A stretch of DNA of 49,368 nucleotides from NCBI GenBank assembly GCA_022775005.1, contig JALFJR010000100.1, forward strand, positions 1 through 49,368, written 5' to 3'. This document shows positions 1 to 8,571 of the stretch, piece after piece; positions within the stretch are counted from its first letter, which is position 1, and the number at the start of each line of letters is the position of its first letter. A program made the translations under genes and the position numbers. The DNA is from Parabacteroides sp. (GTDB lineage: Bacteria; Bacteroidota; Bacteroidia; Bacteroidales; Tannerellaceae). The notes under the pieces were generated by a model. It saw only the letters and a program-made list of their open reading frames with translations, made no database searches and was not told the origin of the DNA.

Positions 1-327
1 GCCATCCACGAACAGCCGCTGGAAGAGATTCCTTCCGATATAGCCTTTGTCCGCGATCAATTTGCCATAGATGAGCCCGATGAATTTCTCGTATTCCAAA
101 GGTTTCCTGTCATCCACGTCACCTGGGAAATGTTTCAGGCAGCGGTAGCCTGAGTCATGGAACAGTATCATGATGAGCATGACTTCTGCCTTGCAAAGGG
201 TTGAGTCGCGGTGGTAACGCCGCTTCTTGGCTGATCTCAACGTATATTTCGCCATCATGGCGTCAAAAAACCGGCAAAAATCATCTGCCATACAAAACAA
301 TTCCGTAATTTTGTCTTCGGTGATCAT
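1..327 (-). pseudogene. IS982-family transposase, internally deleted and cut by the window edge
   Basis: Translating the minus strand from the ATG at 327 gives the typical N-terminus of Bacteroides IS982-family transposases (MITEDKITELFCMADDFCRF, then HDSGYRCLKHF). Directly after LKHF the reading frame continues with PGDVDDRKPLEYEKF and ADKGYIG, which in full-length relatives lie roughly 100 residues further on. The frame is kept, so this looks like an in-frame internal deletion with its junction near base 126/127. The missing part should include the first catalytic aspartate of the DDE site (in an xDSTPLRVC-like motif), so the product is almost certainly inactive. The C-terminal end lies outside the window. 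Family assignment is confident; the size of the loss is estimated from memory of relatives, not from an alignment. Confidence 0.8.
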
Positions 328-434
328 AGCGATTGTTGCTTATAATGCTTTGTAATAGAACACTATAAAGTTGCAACAATTCTCGCTAATCATCAACTTT
401 TCAATCAATTATAATTCGTCGAACTCACGTTAAA
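1..434. mobile_element. Remnant of an IS982-family insertion sequence, one end
   Basis: The transposase remnant is followed by about 100 bases of non-coding AT-rich DNA (328 to about 434) before a terminator of the neighbouring gene. The stretch around 411-433 (ttcgtcgaactcacgtt) is the probable outer end of the element, but the partner inverted repeat is outside the window, so the exact boundary and any target duplication cannot be fixed. Confidence 0.45.
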
Positions 435-440
435 TATATA

Positions 441-479
441 TGGGGCTGCTCAAACCGGTGTTGAACAGCCCCATTTTTT
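441..479. terminator. Hairpin terminator beyond the MFS gene
   Basis: Perfect 8-base stem tggggctg (441-448) / cagcccca (466-473), with further tcaa/ttga pairing inside, followed on the plus strand by a run of T. It lies 14 bases beyond the stop of the minus-strand MFS gene, where the following sequence is AT-rich but not a clean T run. It may act in both directions. Confidence 0.7.
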
Positions 480-493
480 GTCAATCCTTGCTA

Positions 494-1858
494 TTACGCT
501 TTTTGCGCAAATTTCTTTTCTTTCACTACAGAAACCGCCAATGCAGCGAAGAAGAGGAAGATACCTCCTGTCAGTAACGCATAAACGGCATGGCCCTGAT
601 AGAACTCTCGAACAATCCAGCCGTGTACTAATCCGTTGGTAATTTGAGGGATAGTGATGAAGAAATTGAAGATCCCCATGTAGGTTCCCATCTTATCTGC
701 GGGAAGGCTATCTGACAAGATGGCGTAGGGCATCGCTAAGATGCTGGCCCAAGCTATACCGATACCGATCATCGAACCATACATGGCTGTTGTGTTATCC
801 AAGAAATAGAGTGAAACCAATCCTATACCACCTAAGCTGAGGCAGAGTGCATGCGTTAGCTTGCGTCCTATCTTTTTTGCGATCGGTATTAAGAGCAAGG
901 CAAAGAGCATCGCCACGAAGTTATAGACACTGAATAGTTGGCCTACTTCGTCTCCTGCTAAGGCGTAATCAGCGGAAGCCGGGTCCGTTGCGCCATAGAC
1001 ATGCTCTGCTACGGCCGGGGTAGAATAGACCCACATGGAATAAAGAGCAAACCAAGCGAAGAATTGGCAAAGTCCCAATTGTAGCATAATTTTCGGCATG
1101 TGCAGAATATCATGCAGAATCTCCATGAATCCATTGCTGGTATTCCGTTTCTCGATCATTTCTCCACCGGAAAGTCGGAACTCGGCCATCTCCTCTGGAG
1201 AGTACTCCTTGGTCTTGCAGATTGTCCATAGCACACTGCAAAGCAAGATTCCTGCACCGGTATAAAATGCATATTTCACATTATCTGCGACTTCTCCTAC
1301 CAAAGCCGTGTTGCTGAATCCAAAAATGTTGTGCATGATGCTGGGGAGTAAAGAGCCAACTACCGCACCAATACCAATCAGAAAAGTCTGAATGGAGAAT
1401 CCTGTCGTGTGCTGTTCATCGGGCAACATATCACCGACCAAAGCACGGAAAGGTTCCATGGTGATGTTGATAGAAGCATCCATGATCATCAGCATACCCG
1501 CTCCAATCAATACAGGAGAGAGAATGGCTACTTCCTGACCAGGGGAGAGGAAAAGACCGGCATTGGGCATTAAGATCAAGGCAATGGTAGTCAAGATAGC
1601 ACCCACTAAGAAGAAGGGGCGTCTGCGACCTAACTTACACCAGGTTTGATCGGAATAGTGGCCAATGATCGGCTGGATAATCATACCTGTTAGCGGAGCG
1701 GCCAACCAAAAGAGAGATAACTGCTCAACATCCGCACCATAAATTTGCAGGATACGGCTTGAGTTTGCGTTTTGCAGGGCAAAGCCAAACTGGATGCCCA
1801 AAAAGCCGAATGTCAGATTCCAAATCTGCCAAAAGCTTAAGAAGGGTTTTGTCTTCAT
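494..1858 (-). CDS. MFS permease, SLC45/GPH-like sugar transporter
   Basis: A 454-residue inner-membrane protein with about 12 hydrophobic segments. The loop after the second segment carries the MFS signature (GHYSDQTWCKLGRRRPFFL, residues about 65-85), and the RxRRP-type motif is typical of SLC45/GPH sugar-cation symporters related to maltose and sucrose carriers. The likely role is uptake of a mono- or disaccharide; the substrate cannot be read from sequence. It is transcribed away from an AraC regulator (start 2032), which is the obvious candidate controller. A -7 box lies at 1907-1900, 42 bases before the ATG. There is no clear ribosome binding site, as is common in Bacteroidetes. Confidence 0.85.
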   Translation of the reverse strand: MKTKPFLSFWQIWNLTFGFLGIQFGFALQNANSSRILQIYGADVEQLSLFWLAAPLTGMIIQPIIGHYSDQTWCKLGRRRPFFLVGAILTTIALILMPNAGLFLSPGQEVAILSPVLIGAGMLMIMDASINITMEPFRALVGDMLPDEQHTTGFSIQTFLIGIGAVVGSLLPSIMHNIFGFSNTALVGEVADNVKYAFYTGAGILLCSVLWTICKTKEYSPEEMAEFRLSGGEMIEKRNTSNGFMEILHDILHMPKIMLQLGLCQFFAWFALYSMWVYSTPAVAEHVYGATDPASADYALAGDEVGQLFSVYNFVAMLFALLLIPIAKKIGRKLTHALCLSLGGIGLVSLYFLDNTTAMYGSMIGIGIAWASILAMPYAILSDSLPADKMGTYMGIFNFFITIPQITNGLVHGWIVREFYQGHAVYALLTGGIFLFFAALAVSVVKEKKFAQKA

Positions 1859-1899
1859 ATGAACAATTTTTAATAAATGGTATTAGTTGTTTTTTGTGA

Positions 1900-1907
1900 C
1901 AAATATA
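1900..1907 (-). promoter_or_regulatory. Bacteroidetes -7 box for the MFS gene
   Basis: Minus-strand TATATTTG matches TAnnTTTG exactly. A TTTG lies at 1937-1934, but the 26-base gap is longer than the usual 19-21, so the -33 part is weak. The predicted transcript would start near 1893, giving a leader of about 35 bases. Confidence 0.45.
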
Positions 1908-2002
1908 CAGACTTTTTCTGAAATTTGCATAGGCAAACTCTCTATTCCTTTGTTTCTATGTTCTATTTTTATCAGATTGAGTATTAATATTTTGATAATA
2001 TC

Positions 2003-2010
2003 TATATTTG
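2003..2010 (+). promoter_or_regulatory. Bacteroidetes -7 box for the AraC gene
   Basis: TATATTTG matches TAnnTTTG exactly. The nearest TTG (1977-1979) is 23 bases upstream. Transcription would begin near 2017, downstream of the possible TTG start at 2008, which favours the ATG at 2032 as the true start of the regulator. Confidence 0.45.
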
Positions 2011-2031
2011 AATGCTCGATTGGCTAAATTT

Positions 2032-2895
2032 ATGAAAAGTGAAGAGATGACATTTGAGTTTATAAGCGATTTCGCAGTTAGTGATAGTATCACGAAGGAA
2101 CGTTTGAGTAAATACGGAAGATTGCCATACAAGGTGAAATCCGGTTTGTTCATACTTTGTGTGCGTGGATCGGTGAAGCTGTCTATTAACCTGACCTCAT
2201 ACACTATACAATCGCATGATTTCTTGACACTTGTCCCGAATACATTTATCCAGTTCGATGCTATTTCTGATGATGTGCTTTTTTATATGGCTGGTTTTTC
2301 TGCGGCGTTTATGAACGATGTGAATTTCATCAAATCGACAATGAATGTGCTACCCATGATTACCGATCGTCCCGTCATCCACCTGGATGAGACGATGGCA
2401 CAACTTTATTTGGATGGCTATCATTTGCTTGTGCGTGCGTCTCGTCTTTCTTCTCAAGGAGCTGTCAATAAGAATTTGGTGATTGCTTATATGACGATTT
2501 TCATGCAGAGTACAGCCGAATTATACAAACGAGATGTGCATTGGGATGATGATTCGCATACCCGTAAGTATGAAATATACCGTCGTTTTGTGCAATTGGT
2601 AGTTGAAAATTACACGAAACAACACAGTGTTTCTTTTTATGCTGAACAGCTATCGCTCTCTTTGCCTCATTTTTGCACAACAATAAAGAAGGCAATAGGT
2701 TTGACTCCTTTAGAGATCATTTCCTCAATATTGATCATGGATGCGAAAGCCCAACTGCGTGAGACCACCTTGAGTGTGAAAGAAATCGCCTATTCTCTGG
2801 GTTTTACAAATCTCTCTTTCTTCAATAAATATTTCCGTCAGCATACAGGTATGACCCCGCGTGAGTATAGGCTAACAGGCAAAGCCGTTTCTTGA
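2032..2895 (+). CDS. AraC-family transcriptional regulator
   Basis: A 287-residue protein. The N-terminal ~150 residues look like a cupin-type ligand domain (strand-rich, with RGSVKLSINL and SHDFLTLVP). The C-terminal ~100 residues hold the two AraC helix-turn-helix units, including VKEIAYSLGFTNLSFFNKYF and the closing GMTPREYR motif. The frame is open back to a TTG at 2008, but the promoter at 2003-2010 makes the ATG at 2032 the better start. It is divergent from the MFS sugar permease across a 170-base gap and probably senses a related sugar or its breakdown product. The target is inferred from position only. Confidence 0.85.
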   Translation: MKSEEMTFEFISDFAVSDSITKERLSKYGRLPYKVKSGLFILCVRGSVKLSINLTSYTIQSHDFLTLVPNTFIQFDAISDDVLFYMAGFSAAFMNDVNFIKSTMNVLPMITDRPVIHLDETMAQLYLDGYHLLVRASRLSSQGAVNKNLVIAYMTIFMQSTAELYKRDVHWDDDSHTRKYEIYRRFVQLVVENYTKQHSVSFYAEQLSLSLPHFCTTIKKAIGLTPLEIISSILIMDAKAQLRETTLSVKEIAYSLGFTNLSFFNKYFRQHTGMTPREYRLTGKAVS

Positions 2896-2965
2896 TTGAA
2901 TTTCTTTTGTAGGTGAAAGCATGTGCTTTTTCATAGGAAGACCTGTGGAAATGAGAAATATTACG

Positions 2966-2973
2966 TACTTTTG
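2966..2973 (+). promoter_or_regulatory. Bacteroidetes -7 box for the cyclophilin-MATE operon
   Basis: TACTTTTG matches TAnnTTTG exactly. The transcript would start near 2980, 22 bases before the ATG at 3002. This supports that start over the longer frame open from 2921. No convincing -33 was seen. Confidence 0.5.
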
Positions 2974-3001
2974 CTACCTAATTCAAAAGAGCAGATCGAA
3001 T

Positions 3002-3673
3002 ATGAGACGACTACTTTCGATAGGGGCAATGTGGCTATTACTGTTGTCACTTTTCCCTATGCACGCACAGGAGAAAGAAACCTTGGTGCTGATAGAGACA
3101 GATAAGGGGAAAATCAAGGTGAAACTGTTTGACGAGACTCCTAAGCATCGGGACAACTTTATTAAGCATGTGAAGGAGCATCTCTATGATGGGTTGCTGT
3201 TCCATCGAGTGATCAAGCAATTCATGATCCAAGGTGGTGACATCAACTCTAAAGATGCCCCCATGGATAAACATTTAGGTGATGGTGAATTAGATTACAC
3301 CCTGCCTGCAGAATTCGTCTATCCTCAGTATTTTCATCGCCGGGGAGCGTTATGCGCTGCCCGTATGCCAGATGATGAAAATCCAGAGAAGGCCTCTTCG
3401 CCCAATCAATTCTATATTGTCACTGGTAAATATTATACAGAAATGGAGTTGAACAAGATGGAAGCAGAGAAGGGCATTACACTTACTGAGGAGCAGCGGA
3501 AAGCCTATATGTTGGAGGGTGGGGCGCCCCATTTGGATGGGAACTATACCGTCTTTGGTCAGGTGATTGAAGGCATGAAGGTGGTTGACAAAATTCAATT
3601 TGTGGATACCAACGAGGAGGATCGCCCGACCAAGAATATTGCGATCAAGACGATGAAAATCATTGAGAAATAA
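3002..3673 (+). CDS. Secreted cyclophilin-type peptidyl-prolyl isomerase
   Basis: A 223-residue protein that opens with a signal peptide (MRRLLSIGAMWLLLLSLFPM then HAQ, cleavage near residue 22). The cyclophilin fold follows: VLIETDKGKIKVKLF, the LFHRVIKQFMIQGGD core carrying the catalytic Arg/Phe/Gln region, ALCAARM, and NQFYIVTG. It should catalyse cis-trans isomerisation of prolyl bonds during folding of periplasmic or outer-membrane proteins. A second cyclophilin without signal peptide starts 23 bases downstream and a MATE exporter follows, so the three genes are probably one operon. Confidence 0.88.
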   Translation: MRRLLSIGAMWLLLLSLFPMHAQEKETLVLIETDKGKIKVKLFDETPKHRDNFIKHVKEHLYDGLLFHRVIKQFMIQGGDINSKDAPMDKHLGDGELDYTLPAEFVYPQYFHRRGALCAARMPDDENPEKASSPNQFYIVTGKYYTEMELNKMEAEKGITLTEEQRKAYMLEGGAPHLDGNYTVFGQVIEGMKVVDKIQFVDTNEEDRPTKNIAIKTMKIIEK

Positions 3674-3696
3674 AGCTAATAAATTGAAGAGAAACA

Positions 3697-4458
3697 ATGG
3701 ATAATCAAGCAGAGGTTCGTGTGATCATGCACACGAACAAAGGTGATATCAAGTTGAGATTGTATAATGACACGCCCTTGCATCGGGATAATTTTCTTAA
3801 GCTGGTGTGTGAGGGACAGTATGACGGCCTGTTGTTTCATCGGGTCATCAAGGATTTTATGATTCAAGGTGGCGATGTGACCTCGAAGAATGCCCCTATG
3901 AACAAATCATTGGGTGCCGGAGATCTGGGGTATACAGTGCCTGCGGAGTTCCGCTATCCTCGTTATTTCCATAAGAAGGGGGCACTCTGTGCCGCTCGTA
4001 CGGGTGACGAGGTGAATCCAGAAAAAGCTTCTTCTGCTTCTCAGTTTTATATTGTGACGGGTAAAAAATACAAAGAGCAAGAATTGAACCAGATGGAAAA
4101 GCAGTTGGAGCGTCGGTTAGCGCAAGAGATCTTCAACCGGTTGCAGCAGGAACACAAACCAGAGATCATGCGTCTCTATCGTAATGGAGAGAAGGAGGAG
4201 CTGGCCATCTTGCGTGATACCTTGATCGGTAAGACTGAATTGGAGGTGGAGCAGCGCAAAGAGGAGGTGAAACTGCCTAAGGAGCTTAGGGAGGCTTACC
4301 AGACCGTGGGTGGTGTGCCCTTCTTGGATAACCAATATACGGTATATGGTGAGGTAGAAGAGGGACTGGAGGTGATTGATGCCATTCAGTCGGTGAAGAC
4401 GAATAAGCAGGATCGTCCTTTGGAGAATATAGTGATTCAGCGCATAGAGATTGTATAA
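3697..4458 (+). CDS. Cytoplasmic cyclophilin-type peptidyl-prolyl isomerase with helical insert
   Basis: A 253-residue cyclophilin without a signal peptide: MHTNKGDIKLRLYNDTPLHR, LFHRVIKDFMIQGGDV, ALCAARTGDE and SASQFYIVTG. It is close to its upstream neighbour and probably a tandem duplicate with a different location (cytoplasm). Residues about 127-205 are a charged, mostly helical insertion (rich in Glu, Lys, Arg and Gln) before the final YTVYGEV strand; the secreted copy has only a short version. It lies between the secreted cyclophilin (23-base gap) and the MATE gene (2-base gap), so co-translation with the latter is likely. Confidence 0.87.
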   Translation: MDNQAEVRVIMHTNKGDIKLRLYNDTPLHRDNFLKLVCEGQYDGLLFHRVIKDFMIQGGDVTSKNAPMNKSLGAGDLGYTVPAEFRYPRYFHKKGALCAARTGDEVNPEKASSASQFYIVTGKKYKEQELNQMEKQLERRLAQEIFNRLQQEHKPEIMRLYRNGEKEELAILRDTLIGKTELEVEQRKEEVKLPKELREAYQTVGGVPFLDNQYTVYGEVEEGLEVIDAIQSVKTNKQDRPLENIVIQRIEIV

Positions 4459-4460
4459 GG

Positions 4461-5801
4461 ATGTCTCGGATAGCAGCTTATCAACTCCACTACAAAAAGA
4501 TTATCCACTTAGGAATCCCCATCATGCTCGGGCAGTTGGGGATTATTATTGTGGGGTTTGCTGATAACATCATGATGGGGCACCATAGCTCTATCGAGTT
4601 AGCGGCTGCCTCTTTTGTTAATAATTTCTTCAATCTGACTTTCCTGTTTGGTCTGGGATTCAGTTATGGATTAACCCCAATTATCGGTGGTTTGTTTGCA
4701 GAGAAACAACTGCAAAAAGCGGGTGAGGTATTGAAAAACAGCCTATTTATCAATGGGGCCATGGGCCTCGTGTTGAGCTTGATTATGCTGTTACTCCTTT
4801 GTAATCTGGAGCAATTGCATCAGCCGGAGGAGTTGATACCTTACATTGTGCCCTATTATATCTTGCAGCTTTTCTCGGTGTTCATCACGATGGAGTTCAA
4901 TGCATTCAAGCAGTTCAGCGATGGTACGACCGATACGTTGACCCCTATGTGGATTATGCTGAGTACCAATGTGCTGAATATTTTGGGTAATTATGTGTTG
5001 ATCTATGGCCATTGGGGTGCGCCGGAGTGGGGATTGGTGGGCGCTGGTGTCTCAACTTTGTTGAGTAGAACAGTGGCGCTGGTTGCTTTTATAGGCCTGT
5101 TTATGTTTAAGCCGAAGTATGCGGCTTATCGAGTGGGATTTGTTGCGGGAAGGGTTAATCGTGCGAACCTTCGAAAACTGCTTCATTTTGGATTACCTGT
5201 TGGGTTTCAAATGGGCGTAGAAAGTGGCTCTTTTAATCTGAGTGTCATTATGATGGGATGGATCGGTAGTGCAGCTTTAGCGGCTCATCAAGTGGTTGGG
5301 GTGATTACCACCTTGGGGTTCATGATCTACTATGGTATAGCGGCAGCTGTAACCATACGAGTGAGCCAGTTTCGGCAATGGAATGATCTGCTAAATGTAC
5401 GTCGAGCTACGTTTGCTGGCTTCCATTTGATCTTGGCTGTCGCGGTGGTGGTGATGTTTTCGATCTTTCTCTTTCGGGAGCGGATAGGATACTTGTTCAC
5501 CAATGAGGAAGAGGTGGTGCATTTGGTGGCCTTGCTCTGTTGGTCGGTCATCCTCTATCAGGTAGGAGATGGTTTGCAGATTGTTTTTGCGAATGCGCTT
5601 CGTGGTTTATCCGATGTGAACTATATGGCTTGGATGGCTTTTCTCTGTCATTTTGGAATGGCTTTACCTATTGCTTATATCTGTGGCTTTGTATTGGGCT
5701 GGGGACCGATTGGCATTTGGAGTGGTTTCCCGCTTAGTTTGACCCTATTAGGACTCTTGCTCTACGGACGTTTCCACAAACTAACGAAAAACCCCGATTA
5801 G
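4461..5801 (+). CDS. MATE-family multidrug/metabolite exporter
   Basis: A 446-residue integral membrane protein with about 12 hydrophobic segments in two related halves. The N-terminal half has LGIPIMLGQLGIIIVGFADN and the second half LLHFGLPVGFQMGVESGSF, the usual repeat of the MATE fold. It would export cationic drugs or metabolites using a sodium or proton gradient; the substrate is unknown. The start is 2 bases after the stop of the cytoplasmic cyclophilin, making it the last gene of that operon. A strong bidirectional terminator follows at 5811-5857. Confidence 0.88.
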   Translation: MSRIAAYQLHYKKIIHLGIPIMLGQLGIIIVGFADNIMMGHHSSIELAAASFVNNFFNLTFLFGLGFSYGLTPIIGGLFAEKQLQKAGEVLKNSLFINGAMGLVLSLIMLLLLCNLEQLHQPEELIPYIVPYYILQLFSVFITMEFNAFKQFSDGTTDTLTPMWIMLSTNVLNILGNYVLIYGHWGAPEWGLVGAGVSTLLSRTVALVAFIGLFMFKPKYAAYRVGFVAGRVNRANLRKLLHFGLPVGFQMGVESGSFNLSVIMMGWIGSAALAAHQVVGVITTLGFMIYYGIAAAVTIRVSQFRQWNDLLNVRRATFAGFHLILAVAVVVMFSIFLFRERIGYLFTNEEEVVHLVALLCWSVILYQVGDGLQIVFANALRGLSDVNYMAWMAFLCHFGMALPIAYICGFVLGWGPIGIWSGFPLSLTLLGLLLYGRFHKLTKNPD

Positions 5802-5810
5802 GGGCAAGCT

Positions 5811-5857
5811 AAAAGGCGGTGTGTCATAACGCAATGGTATACGACACACCGCCTTTT
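5811..5857. terminator. Bidirectional terminator between convergent genes
   Basis: A perfect 15-base stem, aaaaggcggtgtgtc (5811-5825) / gacacaccgcctttt (5843-5857), with a 17-base loop. It separates the plus-strand MATE gene from the minus-strand DUF5686 gene and ends in TTTT on both strands. Confidence 0.9.
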
Positions 5858-5883
5858 AGGATTTCCTCTATGAACACTTTCCT

Positions 5884-8445
5884 TTAGAAGGTCAGCTTCA
5901 TCATGAAACGGACACCACGGGTCTGAATGCTGGGATGATCTTTGTAGGTCAGACGCCAAACGTAATCCAGACGCAGGAACTTGAAGATGTTCTCGATACC
6001 GACACCCACCTCCATATAGGGATTCTTTGGATCCATCAAATAGGTGCCCACCGGGAAGGCATATAGCCCTTTGCCTTGGTTCTCCTCTAAGAAGGGATTA
6101 TTCTTGTCTGACAGATCACCAAACAGACCTCGGAAGGAGAAGACCTCACGCCATTTCAGTTTCTTGATCAGCGGCAGACGATTCAGTAAGGCTCCATTCA
6201 TGAAATAGGTGACATCCCATGAGGCATACTGGTCGTTGATGAACTCCAATGCGTTCATGTTGGTGTAAGACTCCGGTTGCACCAAGTAGGAGAGGTTGGC
6301 GTTGGGCAGGATCAGCAAGGGGTAGGGAACCTGAGTCCATACCTTGCCGGCTTTCGCCAAAATATCTACATAACCGTATGCGGAGAACCAGAAACGTTTC
6401 TGAATACCAAACTCGGTCTTTTGGTAATTGTAAGAGCTACCCAACGCATCTTTGAACGCCATGGTGTGGTTCAACGTGAAGACTGGCGCATCCAAGGTGA
6501 TGGGATAACGGTAGTTACGTGTCTGATAGAATTTCTCGTTGGGGGCGAAACGGAGTTTCCATTCCACTGAGGTCATCTTGTAGTTGTCTTGCGGGCTAAG
6601 TGAGCCATCAGCTTCAATGCGGTCAAAAGCCGCATAACCAGTGCTGTATTCCTTGTAATTACGCAAAACGGCACCATAGGCCCAACCGTTGTAATGCTCT
6701 CGGTAATAGGTCAGTTCCAAGTTGCGCAAGTAAGTGGCACGGGTATCTTTCTGACGCTTAAATGCCAAGAACATGTTATCCTTGTTGGTGTACATGTATT
6801 GCTGACCGATCTGGTTGATGTCATACATATACTCTAAACGAACTGAATGAACGGGGAACTCCTTGCGGTAATCCTTCTTATCGATGAAGGAGTATTCCAC
6901 CAATCCGTCATATTTCAGCTTACGGTCTTTGGTTCCGTACGCCATATAACCATCCAGGAAAAGGCGCTTGTTGAAAGCGGTTGTCGTGGTTCCACCTACA
7001 CGGAAGCGGGCACCCTCGATGGCATTACCACTGATATAGGTGTTCATCGGACCAAACTCAAACTTGCTCAGATCTTTCTCCTTATTGGTCTGCACATAGC
7101 CAGAGGTCAAGATCGTCACGATTTTCTCTGTGATATAAAAGATGGGGACGGAGCGCAGTTTCTCCATCAACATCTCCACCGTATTTTTCTTGCGCTCTCC
7201 AGCTCCATCCGGTCGGTTCGCTGCCCAATACTCCTCCGAACGTCGGTAAGCTGAATCCGGAATGAGTACAGGGTTGCTTTCCTCAAAGACCGCCATGTTT
7301 TGTGGTTGGTCAAAAGTGTGGTTGGAGTAGATATTTAAGCGACGCGCATACATACCCTTTGACTTCTCGTTCAGCTTGAAATCCACGTGAATATCATCCT
7401 TGGTGATGATACGTGTACCATCTGGAGCGCGATTGAAAGTCTGTTCGATGGTCATGCCACCTACGAAGTTGAGGTTGATCTTCTTGGGTACGTTCAGCTT
7501 CACCCGTTGTACGAAGAAGGTGGAGTCGAGCGTGATGAACAGGTGTCCTGTAAAACCAAAAGTCTCTGGGGTAAACGGTGCGAAACCTAAATCCACACAC
7601 TGGGTACCCGCTACCTCCACGGTGTCCAACAGATAATACTTATAGAAGTTGGGACCCATCGTGGACATCGGACTCACGAACCGGTTGAGGAAGAGCGGAA
7701 TGTCATTCTGAAAAATATCTACTTCCCGGAACACCTCGTTGAGCAATTGAGAAATGCCCTCTCGGGAGAAGATCTCATCCACACCGGCAGCCTTTGTCGC
7801 TGCTACCACCCGACGTTCGGTCTTGGGATCTTTGCGGTAGTAAACCGTTTGCAACTTCTCCCGTTCAGAAACCGGTAAGATCGTCTTTCCAATCTCCAAT
7901 GTATCAACGAAGTCATTCAAGAACTCAAACTTGCTGGGCTTGCCATTTTTACTGGGTTTCGCCTCATAGTCGTTCATGGCAAAAACCATTTTCTCATATT
8001 GGTCGTATTGGAAATAATCGTGATTCTTCGGATCGTTGCTTTCCCGTCGTTCAATGGCATTCTTGATGAAGATGACGGCCGGATTATCTTTTTTCTTATA
8101 CTTTTCTTTACCCGGTTTGATCACCACTTCCTCTAAGGCGATGCTGGTGGGTGCTAACTGTACCTTCAAATTGCTGGCTTTTCCCGGCGTGAAGTTGACC
8201 TCTTTCTCGGTATAGCCTAAGTAGGAAATCTGGATCGTACGTACCTTGGAGGAAGTTGAGATAGTGAAATTTCCATCTATATCTGTTGTCCCACCGATGG
8301 TGGTTCCTTTTAGTAACACTGCTACATAAGGCAAGGGTTCTCCTGTGATGGAGTCAGTCACCGTCCCTTTAATAGTATAATTCTGGCCTCTCGCTACCAA
8401 AGCGATGACCGAAAAAAACATGAAAAATAAGACTCTCTTAGCCAT
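5884..8445 (-). CDS. DUF5686 outer-membrane protein with carboxypeptidase-like regulatory domain
   Basis: An 853-residue protein. Residues 1-20 form a signal peptide ending in ARGQ. Residues about 22-105 are a CarboxypepD_reg-like beta domain (YTIKGTVTDSITGEPLPYVA, then GGTTDIDGNFTI and ISYLGYTEKEV), as at the N-terminus of SusC proteins. The rest matches the DUF5686 family: a soluble part, then many alternating strands with aromatic girdles ending in MMKLTF. A C-terminal phenylalanine is usual for outer-membrane beta-barrels. There is no TonB plug domain, so it is not a SusC transporter; the function of the family is not established. It is probably transcribed alone from the -7 box at 8483-8476. 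Confidence 0.85.
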   Translation of the reverse strand: MAKRVLFFMFFSVIALVARGQNYTIKGTVTDSITGEPLPYVAVLLKGTTIGGTTDIDGNFTISTSSKVRTIQISYLGYTEKEVNFTPGKASNLKVQLAPTSIALEEVVIKPGKEKYKKKDNPAVIFIKNAIERRESNDPKNHDYFQYDQYEKMVFAMNDYEAKPSKNGKPSKFEFLNDFVDTLEIGKTILPVSEREKLQTVYYRKDPKTERRVVAATKAAGVDEIFSREGISQLLNEVFREVDIFQNDIPLFLNRFVSPMSTMGPNFYKYYLLDTVEVAGTQCVDLGFAPFTPETFGFTGHLFITLDSTFFVQRVKLNVPKKINLNFVGGMTIEQTFNRAPDGTRIITKDDIHVDFKLNEKSKGMYARRLNIYSNHTFDQPQNMAVFEESNPVLIPDSAYRRSEEYWAANRPDGAGERKKNTVEMLMEKLRSVPIFYITEKIVTILTSGYVQTNKEKDLSKFEFGPMNTYISGNAIEGARFRVGGTTTTAFNKRLFLDGYMAYGTKDRKLKYDGLVEYSFIDKKDYRKEFPVHSVRLEYMYDINQIGQQYMYTNKDNMFLAFKRQKDTRATYLRNLELTYYREHYNGWAYGAVLRNYKEYSTGYAAFDRIEADGSLSPQDNYKMTSVEWKLRFAPNEKFYQTRNYRYPITLDAPVFTLNHTMAFKDALGSSYNYQKTEFGIQKRFWFSAYGYVDILAKAGKVWTQVPYPLLILPNANLSYLVQPESYTNMNALEFINDQYASWDVTYFMNGALLNRLPLIKKLKWREVFSFRGLFGDLSDKNNPFLEENQGKGLYAFPVGTYLMDPKNPYMEVGVGIENIFKFLRLDYVWRLTYKDHPSIQTRGVRFMMKLTF

Positions 8446-8475
8446 TCAATCTTTTTTCCTCAAAAATTAACTTTG

Positions 8476-8483
8476 CAAAAATA
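8476..8483 (-). promoter_or_regulatory. Bacteroidetes -7 box for the DUF5686 gene
   Basis: Minus-strand TATTTTTG matches TAnnTTTG exactly, about 30 bases before the ATG. A TTTG at 8513-8510 is 26 bases upstream, longer than usual. Confidence 0.45.
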
Positions 8484-8526
8484 CAACAACTCTTTGAAAC
8501 GAAATGTTCCAAATCACATAGATAAT

Positions 8527-8551
8527 GTACCAATTAACAACTAATTGGTAC
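8527..8551. terminator. Perfect 10-base inverted repeat after fkp
   Basis: GTACCAATTA (8527-8536), a 5-base loop, then TAATTGGTAC (8542-8551). It begins 20 bases past the fkp stop codon in the minus direction and could end that transcript, but the T run (TTTTTG, 8552-8557) lies on the plus-strand side, the wrong side for fkp. It may instead be an operator in front of the DUF5686 promoter. Role uncertain. Confidence 0.4.
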
Positions 8552-8571
8552 TTTTTGACCTTTTAGATGGA

